DNA of 33,215 nt from positions 1 through 33,215 of the forward strand of contig CAJKSP010000026.1 in NCBI GenBank assembly GCA_905202595.1, written 5' to 3'. The notes beneath the pieces were generated by a model. It made no database searches, was not told where the DNA came from, and was given only the letters and a program-made list of their open reading frames with translations. The position numbers and the translations under genes were made by a program. This DNA is from an uncultured Sutterella sp. (GTDB taxonomy: Bacteria; Pseudomonadota; Gammaproteobacteria; Burkholderiales; Burkholderiaceae_F). Positions 1-7,852 of this stretch are shown piece after piece; positions within the stretch are counted from its first letter, which is position 1, and each line of letters starts with the position of its first letter.

Positions 1-461
1 AATAGCATCGAAACGGTGCTCTACTTTAGTTCGCGCGTCTGCGCACGAAGCGCGACTCCTCTCGCGGCTGAAGCCGCGAGTTTCCTCGCGCATCTCTATG
101 AAACATAAAATGGCGTCATGCGGCGGGATAGTCAAAGTGCAGCGGGTTCCATTCCTCAGCAGCGGGCCAGCCTTGCGGCTGCAGGGCGTTCATCCAAGGC
201 TGCGTTGACGTGCGAAGGGCTGCAGCTGTGCTCGACGGCAATTGCCTCGGCAAACTGACCATGGGCACGCTTGCTGCCATGTTTCTGCAGATCAAGGTGA
301 AAAAATCGAAGCCGAACGGCTCTTTTCTGCGTTGGGTCAGTGCTGGACGCGGCGGGCCTTCTGCGGGCGCCAGCGCCTTCAGGACGCTTCTGATCAAGCC
401 GGCGTCGAACCGAGAGGCGGCGAATCTTGGCGGCATTGGGCGGCTGCCTCGGCTCGCTGTG
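1..461. other. Gene-poor left edge upstream of the first kinase
   Basis: I see no convincing gene here. Open frames run through on both strands, as expected in high-GC DNA, but none shows a recognisable domain or a good ribosome binding site. The frame of the downstream kinase extends back to a GTG at 210, but those residues look non-coding and are followed by a clear signal peptide starting at 462. The only structured element is the hairpin at 54-86. The promoter of the kinase operon must lie here, but I cannot point to a clear -35/-10 pair. Confidence 0.5.
54..86 (-). repeat. Hairpin resembling a TnpB-element right end
   Basis: An 8-bp perfect stem (61-68 with 73-80, TGAA loop) is flanked by GACTCCT on the left and TTTCCT on the right. 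The right end of the TnpB element at 32941-32974 has the same plan: GACATCCT, an 8-bp stem, a 4-nt loop, then ATTTCCT. The stem sequences differ while the flanks are shared, which suggests a related element end with compensatory changes. No tnpB remnant is visible next to it, so it may be a solo end, or simply a terminator-like hairpin. Confidence 0.4.
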
Positions 462-2282
462 ATGAAGCGCTTCATCTCGGCGGCGGTCGCGGCCATTGTC
501 TTTTCCGCCTCTTCAGCATTGCTGGCTGCAGAGGCGCCGGCACCTTTTCAGCAGATTGTGCGCGACGCGGGGCCGGGCGTCATCACTATCGGCCTGGTCG
601 ACACGTTCTCGCCCGAATTCTATGTCGGGACTTTTTCCAAAACGGCAGATCGGCTCATGCAGGCGATGCCCGAAAAGAAGTTCCGCTTTGTTGAAATCGA
701 CTATCGGAATGCCGGCGCCGGCATTGATCGGGAAAAGCCGGACTTCGTCATCTGCTCCGCATCGACTTATGCGGATCTGGCCGCGTCGCGCGGCGCCCAG
801 CAGATCGGCACGCGCATGACGCCGCTCTCTCGAAGCGTGTCAGAAAGCGTGGCCTCGGTCTTCATCGTGAAGGCCGGGAGCTCCTATGCTTCGCTCGAAG
901 ACCTTCGCGGCGCTGCCGTCGCTGCAGCGGACGTCGGCAGCTTTGACGGCTGGCTGATCGCTCAGGGCGAGCTCGCGAAGCAGGGGCTGGATCCGGATGC
1001 GCATTTTTCTCAGGTGGTGCAGACGCGCTACGGCATTCCTGATGCCGCTGCGCTGGTGGCGCTCGGACAAGTGCAGGCCGGCATCCTCTCGAGCGAACAG
1101 TATGAGTCGCTCCTCAGCATGGGGCTCGCCAAGGCGGAAGACTTCCGCGTCATCGCCGCAAAGAATGCGCCCGGAGAGCCAGCGCGCAGTACGGACCGCT
1201 ACCCGGATGCGGTCTTTGCTTCTCTGCCGTGGGCGCAGTCTCGCGATGTGACTGCCGTCACGGTGGCGCTGCTTTCCATGAGTTCGCCGAACGGCGCTTT
1301 TCGCTGGGAGGTCTGCAACGACTTCGTGCCGACGATGGATCTGCTTAAGACGCTCGCCATCGGCCCCTATTCGTATCTGAAGGACATGAGCCTGGAGGGG
1401 CTGGCCAGGCGCTTCAAGGTGGAGATCGTGCTGTTCGCGCTTTTCGCCGCGGCCGTGGCCTTTCATATCGTCACGGTCAACGTGCTCGTCCGGCGCCGCA
1501 CGGCGCAGCTGGTCGAGGCGGCGGATGAAATCCGCCGCTCTCACGAGGAAGCGGAGCGAAGCCGCAGGCAGATTGCCATGCTTGAGCGCGCTGGCGTGGT
1601 GGCGCAGCTGTCGTCGCTTTTCGCGCATGAGATCAAGCAGCCCGTGATGAACATTGCGCTCTACTGCGGAACGCTTCGCATGTATCTCAAAAAGAAGCAG
1701 GCGCTGACAGAGAAGGCTGCCGAGCTGATGGCAAGCCTCGAGGCGGAGGTCGACCGCACATCGGAGATTGTTCGGCAAGTCCGCTCCTACGCCAAGAAGC
1801 AGGAGCGGATGGTTTCCTGCTGCCGATTGGCTGACGTCGCTCGAAAGGCCGCTGCGGCGGCGGGCAGTCCGGCTTTGGAATGGGGCGAAATGCCTGCCGA
1901 CGCCTGCGTGCTGGCGGATCCCTTCGAGCTGCAGTTCGTCTGCGCCAACTTCATCAAGAATGCCGCCGACGCCGTCAAGGCCGTTTCGAATCCGAAGATT
2001 CGAATCGACATACAGAGAGCGCCGCAGGGCTGGTCGCTTTCGGTCACGGACAACGGTCCGGCCATCAGCGACGAGGCGTTTGCGCGGCTCGGCCGGATCA
2101 CCGCCAGCTCGAAGGCGGATGGCCTGGGCTTCGGCCTGGCCATTGCTGCGAGCATGGCCGAGGTCAATGGCGGCCACCTGGAATTCAAAAGAATGCAGCC
2201 GACGGGGCTCTGCGCCGTCATTGTGCTCAAAGGATGCAGGCCGGCGCAGCCGGCTGAGCCGCATCAGGGAGTGGAATCATGA
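462..2282 (+). CDS. Sensor histidine kinase with PhnD-like periplasmic sensor domain
   Basis: Inner-membrane histidine kinase of 606 residues, likely sensing a small molecule in the periplasm. Residues 1-22 form a signal peptide. About 35-300 resemble the PhnD/phosphonate-type binding fold, with a DLRGAAVAAADVGSFDGW stretch typical of that family. A conserved GPYSYL (301-306) precedes one membrane helix (about 320-343), followed by a short coiled coil. The phosphoacceptor is H389 in FAHEIKQP. The N-box is around N500 (FIKNAADAV) and a glycine box, GLGFGLA, begins near 554. I chose the ATG at 462 because it begins the signal peptide, although its ribosome binding site is weak. The stop overlaps the regulator start by 4 bp (ATGA). 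The architecture is like TtrS-type kinases; the ligand is unknown but is plausibly the substrate of the reductase at 2959. Confidence 0.88.
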   Translation: MKRFISAAVAAIVFSASSALLAAEAPAPFQQIVRDAGPGVITIGLVDTFSPEFYVGTFSKTADRLMQAMPEKKFRFVEIDYRNAGAGIDREKPDFVICSASTYADLAASRGAQQIGTRMTPLSRSVSESVASVFIVKAGSSYASLEDLRGAAVAAADVGSFDGWLIAQGELAKQGLDPDAHFSQVVQTRYGIPDAAALVALGQVQAGILSSEQYESLLSMGLAKAEDFRVIAAKNAPGEPARSTDRYPDAVFASLPWAQSRDVTAVTVALLSMSSPNGAFRWEVCNDFVPTMDLLKTLAIGPYSYLKDMSLEGLARRFKVEIVLFALFAAAVAFHIVTVNVLVRRRTAQLVEAADEIRRSHEEAERSRRQIAMLERAGVVAQLSSLFAHEIKQPVMNIALYCGTLRMYLKKKQALTEKAAELMASLEAEVDRTSEIVRQVRSYAKKQERMVSCCRLADVARKAAAAAGSPALEWGEMPADACVLADPFELQFVCANFIKNAADAVKAVSNPKIRIDIQRAPQGWSLSVTDNGPAISDEAFARLGRITASSKADGLGFGLAIAASMAEVNGGHLEFKRMQPTGLCAVIVLKGCRPAQPAEPHQGVES

Positions 2283-2962
2283 AGCCCTCGCTCACAGAGC
2301 GGCAGAAAGCGGCCGCGCTTGTCCGCATCGTGGACGACGAAGCGTCGGTGCGAAGCGCGCTGACGGCATTTTTCACCATGGCCGATCTGCATGTCGCCGC
2401 CTATGAGGACGGCGCCTCCTTTTTGGCGCGGGCCGACTTCTCTGTGCCGGGATGCGTGGTGCTCGACGTTCGCCTGCCGGGCCTCTCCGGCATCGAGGTC
2501 TTTGATGAGATGCGCCGGCGGGGCTTGAAGCTGCCGGTGATTTTTCTCTCGGCTCACGGCGACATTGAAATGGCCGTCGAAGCCGTGCAGCGGGGCGCGA
2601 AGACCTTTCTCGTCAAGCCGCCGAAGACAGAGCAGCTCCTCGAGATCGTAGAGGAGGCGGCTGCAGAGGATTTTGAGCGCCGCAGGGAGGCGCAGTACGG
2701 CCGCAGCGTTCTGCGTCAGTGGCAGAGCCTCACCCCTGCCGAGCGGCAGGTGGCGCAGCTGATCGGAAAGGGCATGACGAATGCGGCGGCGTCAGCCGTT
2801 CTCGGCGTGGCGGAGCGGACGGTGCGCGGACAGCGCGCCTCGGTCTACAGCAAGCTCGAAGTGCAGAATGCTGTTGAAATGGCAGAGTTTCTGCATGATC
2901 TCCGCGAGGCGCAGAGCATGCTCGACGGCACGGCGTCCGATGAGAAGGAGAGGCTGCCATGA
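2279..2962 (+). CDS. FixJ/NarL-type response regulator
   Basis: Cytoplasmic DNA-binding response regulator of 227 residues, partner of the kinase at 462. The receiver domain (about 14-128) has the acidic pair D19/D20, the phosphorylation site D63 in VVLDVRLPG, and K113 in LVKPP. A LuxR-type helix-turn-helix follows (about 151-206, LTPAERQVAQLIGKG). The recognition part TVRGQRASVYSKL differs from the usual TVKxHxxxxxxKL, with arginine and glycine in place of lysine and the following residue. Its start overlaps the kinase stop (ATGA at 2279) and its own stop overlaps the reductase start (ATGA at 2959), so the three products are translationally coupled. It probably activates this operon or other reductase genes; no target site can be named. 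Confidence 0.9.
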   Translation: MKPSLTERQKAAALVRIVDDEASVRSALTAFFTMADLHVAAYEDGASFLARADFSVPGCVVLDVRLPGLSGIEVFDEMRRRGLKLPVIFLSAHGDIEMAVEAVQRGAKTFLVKPPKTEQLLEIVEEAAAEDFERRREAQYGRSVLRQWQSLTPAERQVAQLIGKGMTNAAASAVLGVAERTVRGQRASVYSKLEVQNAVEMAEFLHDLREAQSMLDGTASDEKERLP

Positions 2963-4362
2963 AGCGAAGAATGCTCTTGACGGCTGCCGGTCTGACGGCG
3001 GCCGGCCTGCCGCGTCCGAGCGGCGCCCTGAGCTGGCGCCGCAGAGAGGCGTCGGCCGACATTGCCGTCGTGGGCGGGGGCGCCGCGGGGCTCTCCGCTG
3101 CGCTCTCGGCGGCTGAGACGGCTCGCGCTGCCGGACAAAAGCTCCGTATTGCGCTCTATGAAAAGAATGCGGAGCTCGGCGGGGATACGCTCATTGCGGG
3201 CGGCTACTTCAATGCGGTGGATCCGGTTCGGCAAAAAGCCATGGGCATTGACGACAGTCCGGAGCTGTTTGAAAAGCAGATGCTCGAAGCGTCATCCGGC
3301 GGCTGTTCGCCGGCGCTGGTCCGGCAGCTGGCTTTCGGCGCTGCGGACGCCGTCCGCTGGCTCGAGTCGTACGGCCTGACCTTCCTGCCCAAGCTCTTTG
3401 CCATCTTCGGCAGTCCCTTCCCGAGAGCACATCTGCCTGCGCTGTCGTCCGGGCGCGCCTACATTCGGACGCTTGCGCAGGCCGCGTGGGCCGCCGGCAT
3501 CCGCATCGAGCAGTCGGCGCCGGTGCGCGAGCTTCTCTGGACGGACGGACGGATTCGAGGCCTGGCGTTTGACGACGGCGTCTGCCGTGCGGCAAGCGTG
3601 ATTCTGGCGTCGGGCGGATTTGCGGCCAATCGGGCCATGCTCGCCGAGCATGCGCCGGCGCTCGCGGGGCTGCCGGTGGATTCGCAGCCGGGATCAACGG
3701 GCGACATGCACTTGGCGGCTCAGAAGATCGGCGCTGCGCTCCTCAACATGCCGTTTGTCGAATGCATACCCGGCGCCGGCAGCGGCGTGCCTTATGACGT
3801 CCGCCTCGACTACAGGCCCGACCGCATGATTTTGGTCGATGAAGACGGCCTGCGGTTCGTTGAGGAGAATGCGTCCCGCTTTGAGATTGCGTCTGCCGTG
3901 GTCGCCCGCAGCCCCCGCCGCATCTGGGCCTTGGCGGATCAGGCGCTTGTGTCGGATCTCGACATTCGCCAGCAGAAGAATCTGTATCAAGGACTTTATG
4001 CCGGATCTGCTCATAGAGAGCCGACGATTGACCGCCTTTCCGCGAGAACGGGCATCCGCCTCGAGGGCCTGGAGAGCACCCTCGGCCGCTCGCCGGCGAG
4101 GGAGCGAATTCAGCGGGCGCCCTTCTGGGCCGTGCCGGTGCATCTGCGCGTGCATGCGACGCTCGGCGGCATCCGCATCTCGCCCCGGGCGGAAGTGCTT
4201 GACCGCGAGGGCAGAGCCATGCCTGGCCTTTGGGCGGCAGGCGACGTCACGGGCGGCGTGCACGGCCGCAGCCGCATGGGCGGCAACGGCATCAATACGG
4301 CGGTCGTCTTCGGCCGGATAGCCGGCCGAATGGCGGCAGAGAGCGCCTTGGCGATGCGCTAG
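2959..4362 (+). CDS. Exported FAD-dependent reductase, fumarate reductase/UrdA superfamily (CIPG type)
   Basis: Flavoprotein of 467 residues, single FAD_binding_2/fumarate-reductase-like unit without haem or FMN-binding domain. The N-terminus carries an arginine pair and a hydrophobic stretch (KRRMLLTAAGLTAAG), a weak twin-arginine or Sec export signal. The dinucleotide fold is GGGAAG near residues 39-44 with the ribose-binding acid in LYEKN. At the active site, the substrate-binding IHPT of fumarate reductases is replaced by ECIPGAG. The catalytic arginine may be kept in NASRFEIAS. The HHTMGG motif reads VHATLGG, and the second substrate arginine is kept in RSRMGGNG. It is therefore probably a reductase for an organic acceptor other than fumarate. 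It is the last gene of the kinase-regulator-reductase operon (4-bp overlap). It is related to 23655 and 21915; the substrate is unknown. Confidence 0.85.
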   Translation: MKRRMLLTAAGLTAAGLPRPSGALSWRRREASADIAVVGGGAAGLSAALSAAETARAAGQKLRIALYEKNAELGGDTLIAGGYFNAVDPVRQKAMGIDDSPELFEKQMLEASSGGCSPALVRQLAFGAADAVRWLESYGLTFLPKLFAIFGSPFPRAHLPALSSGRAYIRTLAQAAWAAGIRIEQSAPVRELLWTDGRIRGLAFDDGVCRAASVILASGGFAANRAMLAEHAPALAGLPVDSQPGSTGDMHLAAQKIGAALLNMPFVECIPGAGSGVPYDVRLDYRPDRMILVDEDGLRFVEENASRFEIASAVVARSPRRIWALADQALVSDLDIRQQKNLYQGLYAGSAHREPTIDRLSARTGIRLEGLESTLGRSPARERIQRAPFWAVPVHLRVHATLGGIRISPRAEVLDREGRAMPGLWAAGDVTGGVHGRSRMGGNGINTAVVFGRIAGRMAAESALAMR

Positions 4363-4644
4363 GCAAGGCCCCGGCGCAGCGGGATCTCAAGAAAAGCATG
4401 CAGACGGACTGTCTGCATGGGGGAGAAGTTTCTTTCTATATTTGTATTTTTCTCTCTTTAAGTTTGTTCGGCGCATCAAATGGACCGCGCATATAGCGCC
4501 AAGCGCCTGGCTTTGTCAAGGTCCGAATGCTCGGTGAAGGACCTGCGGCTCTCTACCTAGACTGCATCGCGCAGAAGGGGCCGGCGCTTAAGAGAGCTGC
4601 AAGAGCCTCTTCGATGGATCTCAGCCTTGAAGGGAGAAACAATC
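4363..4644. other. Intergenic gap with hairpin, upstream of a reductase operon
   Basis: No gene is visible. A perfect 9-bp inverted repeat (4397-4405 with 4411-4419) lies 35 bp after the reductase stop. It is followed by a G-run and then a T-rich stretch (4428-4460), so it could end the first operon, but the T-run is not directly attached. The promoter of the 4645 operon should lie at about 4460-4600; no convincing box pair is visible. Confidence 0.45.
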
Positions 4645-6135
4645 ATGGAAGTCAAGAAAGCTTCTCGGCGCGGCATGCTCAAGACGATGCTGATGGCCGG
4701 AGCGGGCGCCGCCGCGGCGCCGGTCCTCGCGGCTTCGCAGGATGCGGCTAAAGACAAGCCGGCGGCGCGCGAGTACGACTGCGTCGTGCTCGGCGCAGGC
4801 ACGGCCGGCCTCGTCACGGCCATCTGCGCGGCAGAAGCCGGCGCCAAGGTGGCAGTGCTTGAAAAGTGCGATCGTCCGGACGGCAACAGCATTTATGCCG
4901 TGGGCGGCCTGGCTGCCTGGGGCACCAAGTTCCAGCAGTCGCTCGGCATCAAGGACAGCCGCAAAGACTTCTACGACACGATGATGGCCGTGTCCGTCGG
5001 TCGTGCAGATCCAGAGCTGACGGCAACTTATGCGGATAACATCAGCGCGGCGGTCGACTGGCTCAATCAGAGCATGGGCATCAAGTTCAAGGGTGTCATG
5101 ACGTCGCCGTGGCCGCTGCTGAGCCGCTGCATTCTGATTGACGGCCAGGGCATCACCGGCGGCTCGCGCCTCGTGCAGACGCTGCTCGCCGAGGCCCTGA
5201 AGCGCAAGGTCGACGTGTTCTATGAGCACAAGGCGGTGAAGCTCCTCACCAAGGACGACGGCTCGGTCTGCGGCGTTGTGGCGCAGACGCCGGCGAATCG
5301 CGTGCAGTTCAACGCCAAGGGCGGCGTCGTGATCTGCACGGGCGGCTTTTCGGCCAACGAGGAGTATGTGTCGCTCTACATCGGCGAATGGGCATCCCGC
5401 CTCGTTCTTCGCGGGTCTCGCTCTGTGACGGGCGAAAACATCACGCTCGCCCGGCCGCTCTACGCCAAATTCGTCAACATGTCGCAGTTCCACGCCGGCC
5501 CCATCGACGCGCAGACGCACGTCAATCCGCAGGCGATTCTCAACAGCGGCTACGGCCTCATCGTGAACAGTCAGGGCAAGCGCTTCCTCGACGAAGCGAT
5601 CACCTACGTCGAAAAGGCCAAAGTCTGCGCGCATATGACTGTCGAGAACAAGGCGTGGCAGATCATGGACTCGCAGTGGGACAAGCTTCCGGTCTATCTC
5701 AAGAACTACCAGCGCCTGAATGCGTTCTATGCAGAGGCCGACAGCATTGAGAAGCTCGCCGAGAAGATTCAGGTGCCGGCAGACGTTCTCGCCGCCGAAG
5801 TGAAGGCCTTCAACGAAGCGGTCGAGAAGTCTCAGGCCGCTCAGCTGCAGCCGCCCTGCACGCTCGCTTCGCCGAAGAAGGTCGTCAAGGGGCCGTTCTA
5901 TGCGGTGCCGTACAACGGCGGCATGACGGCAACGTACGGCGGCCCGAAGATTAATGTGAAGACGCAGGTCCTCAATCTCGAAGGCAAGGTGATTCCGGGG
6001 CTCTATGCCGTCGGCAATGCGGCCGGCGGCCTCTTCTACAAGGACTATCTGGGCGGCTCCCAGCTCGGCGGCGCTACGGTGTTCGGCCGGATTTGCGGCC
6101 GCGAAGTGGCTCTGCGCGCGAAGGCCGCAGCGTGA
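4645..6135 (+). CDS. Tat-exported FAD-dependent reductase, TcuA-like C-terminus
   Basis: Periplasmic flavoprotein of 496 residues. A twin-arginine signal is clear (SRRGMLK, residues 8-14, then a hydrophobic stretch to about 30). The FAD fold is GAGTAG at 50-55 with VLEK after it. The active site is not fumarate-like. The region matching IHPT reads SQFHAGPI, the position of the catalytic arginine reads ITYVEKA, the HHTMGG region is MTATYGG, and the last arginine motif is replaced by GLFYKDYLGGSQLGG. The latter resembles tricarballylate dehydrogenase TcuA-type proteins. It is a close paralogue of 17455. I chose ATG 4645 (AGGGAG upstream) over an in-frame TTG at 4627. A three-haem cytochrome follows 50 bp downstream and is the likely electron donor. 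The substrate is unknown; dehydrogenation instead of reduction cannot be excluded. Confidence 0.87.
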   Translation: MEVKKASRRGMLKTMLMAGAGAAAAPVLAASQDAAKDKPAAREYDCVVLGAGTAGLVTAICAAEAGAKVAVLEKCDRPDGNSIYAVGGLAAWGTKFQQSLGIKDSRKDFYDTMMAVSVGRADPELTATYADNISAAVDWLNQSMGIKFKGVMTSPWPLLSRCILIDGQGITGGSRLVQTLLAEALKRKVDVFYEHKAVKLLTKDDGSVCGVVAQTPANRVQFNAKGGVVICTGGFSANEEYVSLYIGEWASRLVLRGSRSVTGENITLARPLYAKFVNMSQFHAGPIDAQTHVNPQAILNSGYGLIVNSQGKRFLDEAITYVEKAKVCAHMTVENKAWQIMDSQWDKLPVYLKNYQRLNAFYAEADSIEKLAEKIQVPADVLAAEVKAFNEAVEKSQAAQLQPPCTLASPKKVVKGPFYAVPYNGGMTATYGGPKINVKTQVLNLEGKVIPGLYAVGNAAGGLFYKDYLGGSQLGGATVFGRICGREVALRAKAAA

Positions 6136-6185
6136 TGCGCTGCATCTTGAAGAAATCTCAAAGCCATTTCTGAGGAGATTCAAAA

Positions 6186-6497
6186 ATGAAGAAGATGCTT
6201 TTGACGGCAGTGGTCGGCCTCGGGCTTTCGCTTGCCATGACTTCGGGCGCCTTTGCGGCTGAGAAGACGCTGCGCGACATTCACGGCAGCAGCTGGCCCG
6301 TGAGCCAGGACGGGTTCGTCACCAAGAATCAGTGTCTGCAGTGCCACGGCCCCTATGACAAGCTGGCCAAGCAGACGGAGAAGCTTTCCCCGAATCCGCA
6401 TGCGAGCCATCTCGGCGCCGTCAATTGCGAGGACTGCCACAAGGCGGACAATGCTCAGCCTGAGCTCATGTGCAACAGCTGCCACAACTTCAAGTAG
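6186..6497 (+). CDS. Small periplasmic three-haem c-type cytochrome (FccA cytochrome-domain-like)
   Basis: Electron carrier of 103 residues, probably passing electrons from a quinol-oxidising membrane cytochrome to the reductase at 4645. Residues 1-25 form a Sec signal peptide (cleavage after AFA). Three CXXCH haem sites are present: C50-H54, C81-H85 and C96-H100, with H33, H72 and H75 as candidate distal ligands. The stretch NPHASH..CEDCH..CNSCHNF matches the last haems of the tetrahaem domain of Shewanella FccA, as I recall that sequence. The first FccA haem site has no counterpart here. In FccA the cytochrome and flavin parts are one chain; here they are separate genes, exported by Sec and Tat respectively. 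A good ribosome binding site (GAGGAG) precedes the start, and a terminator follows at 6586. Confidence 0.88.
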   Translation: MKKMLLTAVVGLGLSLAMTSGAFAAEKTLRDIHGSSWPVSQDGFVTKNQCLQCHGPYDKLAKQTEKLSPNPHASHLGAVNCEDCHKADNAQPELMCNSCHNFK

Positions 6498-6585
6498 TCA
6501 AGACGGCCCGGCGCCGCGAATGAGGCTGGTTTCGGCCGCGGCGCCGCCTGTTCTCAGATTCGCGACGGCCGCCTAGAGCGAAGAG

Positions 6586-6622
6586 ATCCCTGCTGATCGC
6601 TGGATCGGCGGGGATTGTTTTT
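6586..6622 (+). terminator. Rho-independent terminator of the reductase-cytochrome operon
   Basis: A 13-bp stem (6586-6598 with 6603-6615, three G-T wobbles, GCTG loop) is followed by TGTTTTT. It ends the 4645-6497 operon. A GC-rich inverted repeat without a T-run lies just before it at about 6509-6550. Confidence 0.85.
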
Positions 6623-7279
6623 GGGCGCGTTCAATACAGTCTCTGCTCGCGCAGACAATGAGCAGAGGCTTGTGCGGCATGTCCGCCGGACAGCGCTTCA
6701 TTTGGCGACAGCTTGCTGCAGAGACTTTGCGGATCAGAAAGAGGGGAGTTTGTTGTCGTTGAATGGGGCGGAAAAATGTCCGCTCCTCCGAGCCGCTCTG
6801 GATGCTGCTCTTGGCCATCAGCTTTGCCAGAGGCGTGAGTGAAGGCCTGCACCTGCTGCCCATGAAAGATCCCGCCGGCCGTGGCGGCAGCAAAGGATCG
6901 CTCTGTATGAGAGGCATCGCTCATGTTTTGGCGTTCCGGAACGCTTAAAGGCGTGAGGTTGCCATAGCCGTCTGCGCACAGTCCTCCAGGGCAAAAAAGC
7001 GATTCCGGATGAGAGGCAGCACTTCGAGGGCCTTGTCGAGGGATTGTTTACTGAAATTTTTCTCCTCTAATCTTCTATTTTGGATAGAAGATTAGAAGAT
7101 TAGAGGCAGTGGAAGCCCATAGCAGGTGCGCCCTGATTTCTGCAGATGGCCTCTGTCGGTTTCGGCTGCAGGCAAGGGAAACCGCGCCTAACGTCTCAAG
7201 AGGCCGTTGCGGCCAGCGTTGGCGTGCGGGCTCAAGATTCGTACGGCAAAATTGCCGCATAAATTCTGAGGAGGCAACT
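6623..7279. other. Long gap without a convincing gene
   Basis: Short open frames exist on both strands but none has both a start signal and a recognisable product. On the minus strand a frame of about 40 codons ending with a TAA at 6945-6947 reads like protein (KQSLDKALEVLPLIRNRFF) but has no start codon, so it may be a gene remnant. The 3' part holds the inverted repeats at 7064-7106. Confidence 0.4.
7064..7106. repeat. Overlapping inverted repeats, two alternative hairpins
   Basis: CTAATCTTCTAT (7067-7078) pairs perfectly with 7084-7095 across a 5-nt loop. The same left arm, shifted to 7064-7074, also pairs with 7096-7106 (11 bp), because the motif AGAAGATTAG is directly repeated on the right. 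The two foldings exclude each other. It lies about 175 bp upstream of the antitoxin start; its role is unknown. Confidence 0.7.
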
Positions 7280-7555
7280 ATGCCTATCGCCCGCACAGCC
7301 CTGGAGCATGGAGAGCTTCATCTAGGAAGCCGAGACAAAAGCAGGGGGCGGCTTGCCGGTTCCAACGAAGGCACGTCTATCCGAAAGACCTTTCTTGAGG
7401 CTGCTGCACAGAGCAAACAAGTAACTTGCACCCGCGAGGACGCCGAGAGGATTGTCGCTGCGCTAAAACGGCCTTTCGAACCGAATGCTGCATTGAAAAG
7501 GGCGATGAAGGAAGCTTCGGAGATTGAAGCCAATGCTTTGTCGGCAGAGCAATGA
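7280..7555 (+). CDS. Orphan DUF1778/TacA-like antitoxin (probable)
   Basis: Predicted cytoplasmic protein of 91 residues. The C-terminal part, SIRKTFLEAAAQ...TREDAERIVAALKRPFEPNAALKRAM, follows the pattern of DUF1778 antitoxins, in which the tail (a short helix, then PxEPNxALxxA) wraps the partner GNAT acetyltransferase toxin. The N-terminal ribbon-helix-helix part is poorly conserved here (residues 12-32 are polar and glycine-rich). ATG 7280 has a strong ribosome binding site (GAGGAGG, 6 nt away), so I prefer it to an in-frame start at 7109. No GNAT toxin gene follows in the next 400 bp. It may be a solitary antitoxin or a decayed module. The family call is from pattern memory only. Confidence 0.6.
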   Translation: MPIARTALEHGELHLGSRDKSRGRLAGSNEGTSIRKTFLEAAAQSKQVTCTREDAERIVAALKRPFEPNAALKRAMKEASEIEANALSAEQ

Positions 7556-7818
7556 ACTGAGCGCAGAGCGACGGGCCCGCATCGTCTAGTGAACTGACAG
7601 CGTGCGCCCCTGTTGGCGGACGCCAGCTGCCGCATCCCAGCAGCGGCTGCGCAAGGGCGCCGCTGGATCTTGCCGCCACTTTCGCATAGCCATCAGTGCG
7701 CGTCCTGACCCTCGAAGTTGCCTCAGAACAACGTGATGCAGCGGCTGCTTGCAGGGTGGCCGTTGCATAGCTTTATTTGTCTTAACTCTGTGAAAGTTGG
7801 ACTGAGCATTTTCTAAGA

Positions 7819-7836
7819 ATCAGGCGTTTACCTGAT
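7819..7836. promoter_or_regulatory. Inverted repeat upstream of the C-tract, candidate operator
   Basis: ATCAGG, 6 nt, CCTGAT: a perfect 6-bp dyad ending 16 bp before the C11 tract. Its position suits binding of a regulator next to a spacer-length-dependent promoter. This is an inference from position only. Confidence 0.35.
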
Positions 7837-7852
7837 CAATATAGGGTAAATA

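Noticed and set aside
210..461. Upstream extension of the first kinase from GTG 210
   Set aside because: The extra 84 residues have no conserved feature and would place the signal peptide internally; ATG 462 fits an exported sensor.
116..496. Minus-strand frame of 126 codons near the left edge
   Set aside because: No ribosome binding site or known motif; it overlaps the signal peptide of the first kinase.
4621..6183. Minus-strand open frame of 520 codons opposite the 4645 reductase
   Set aside because: Antisense shadow with no recognisable domain.
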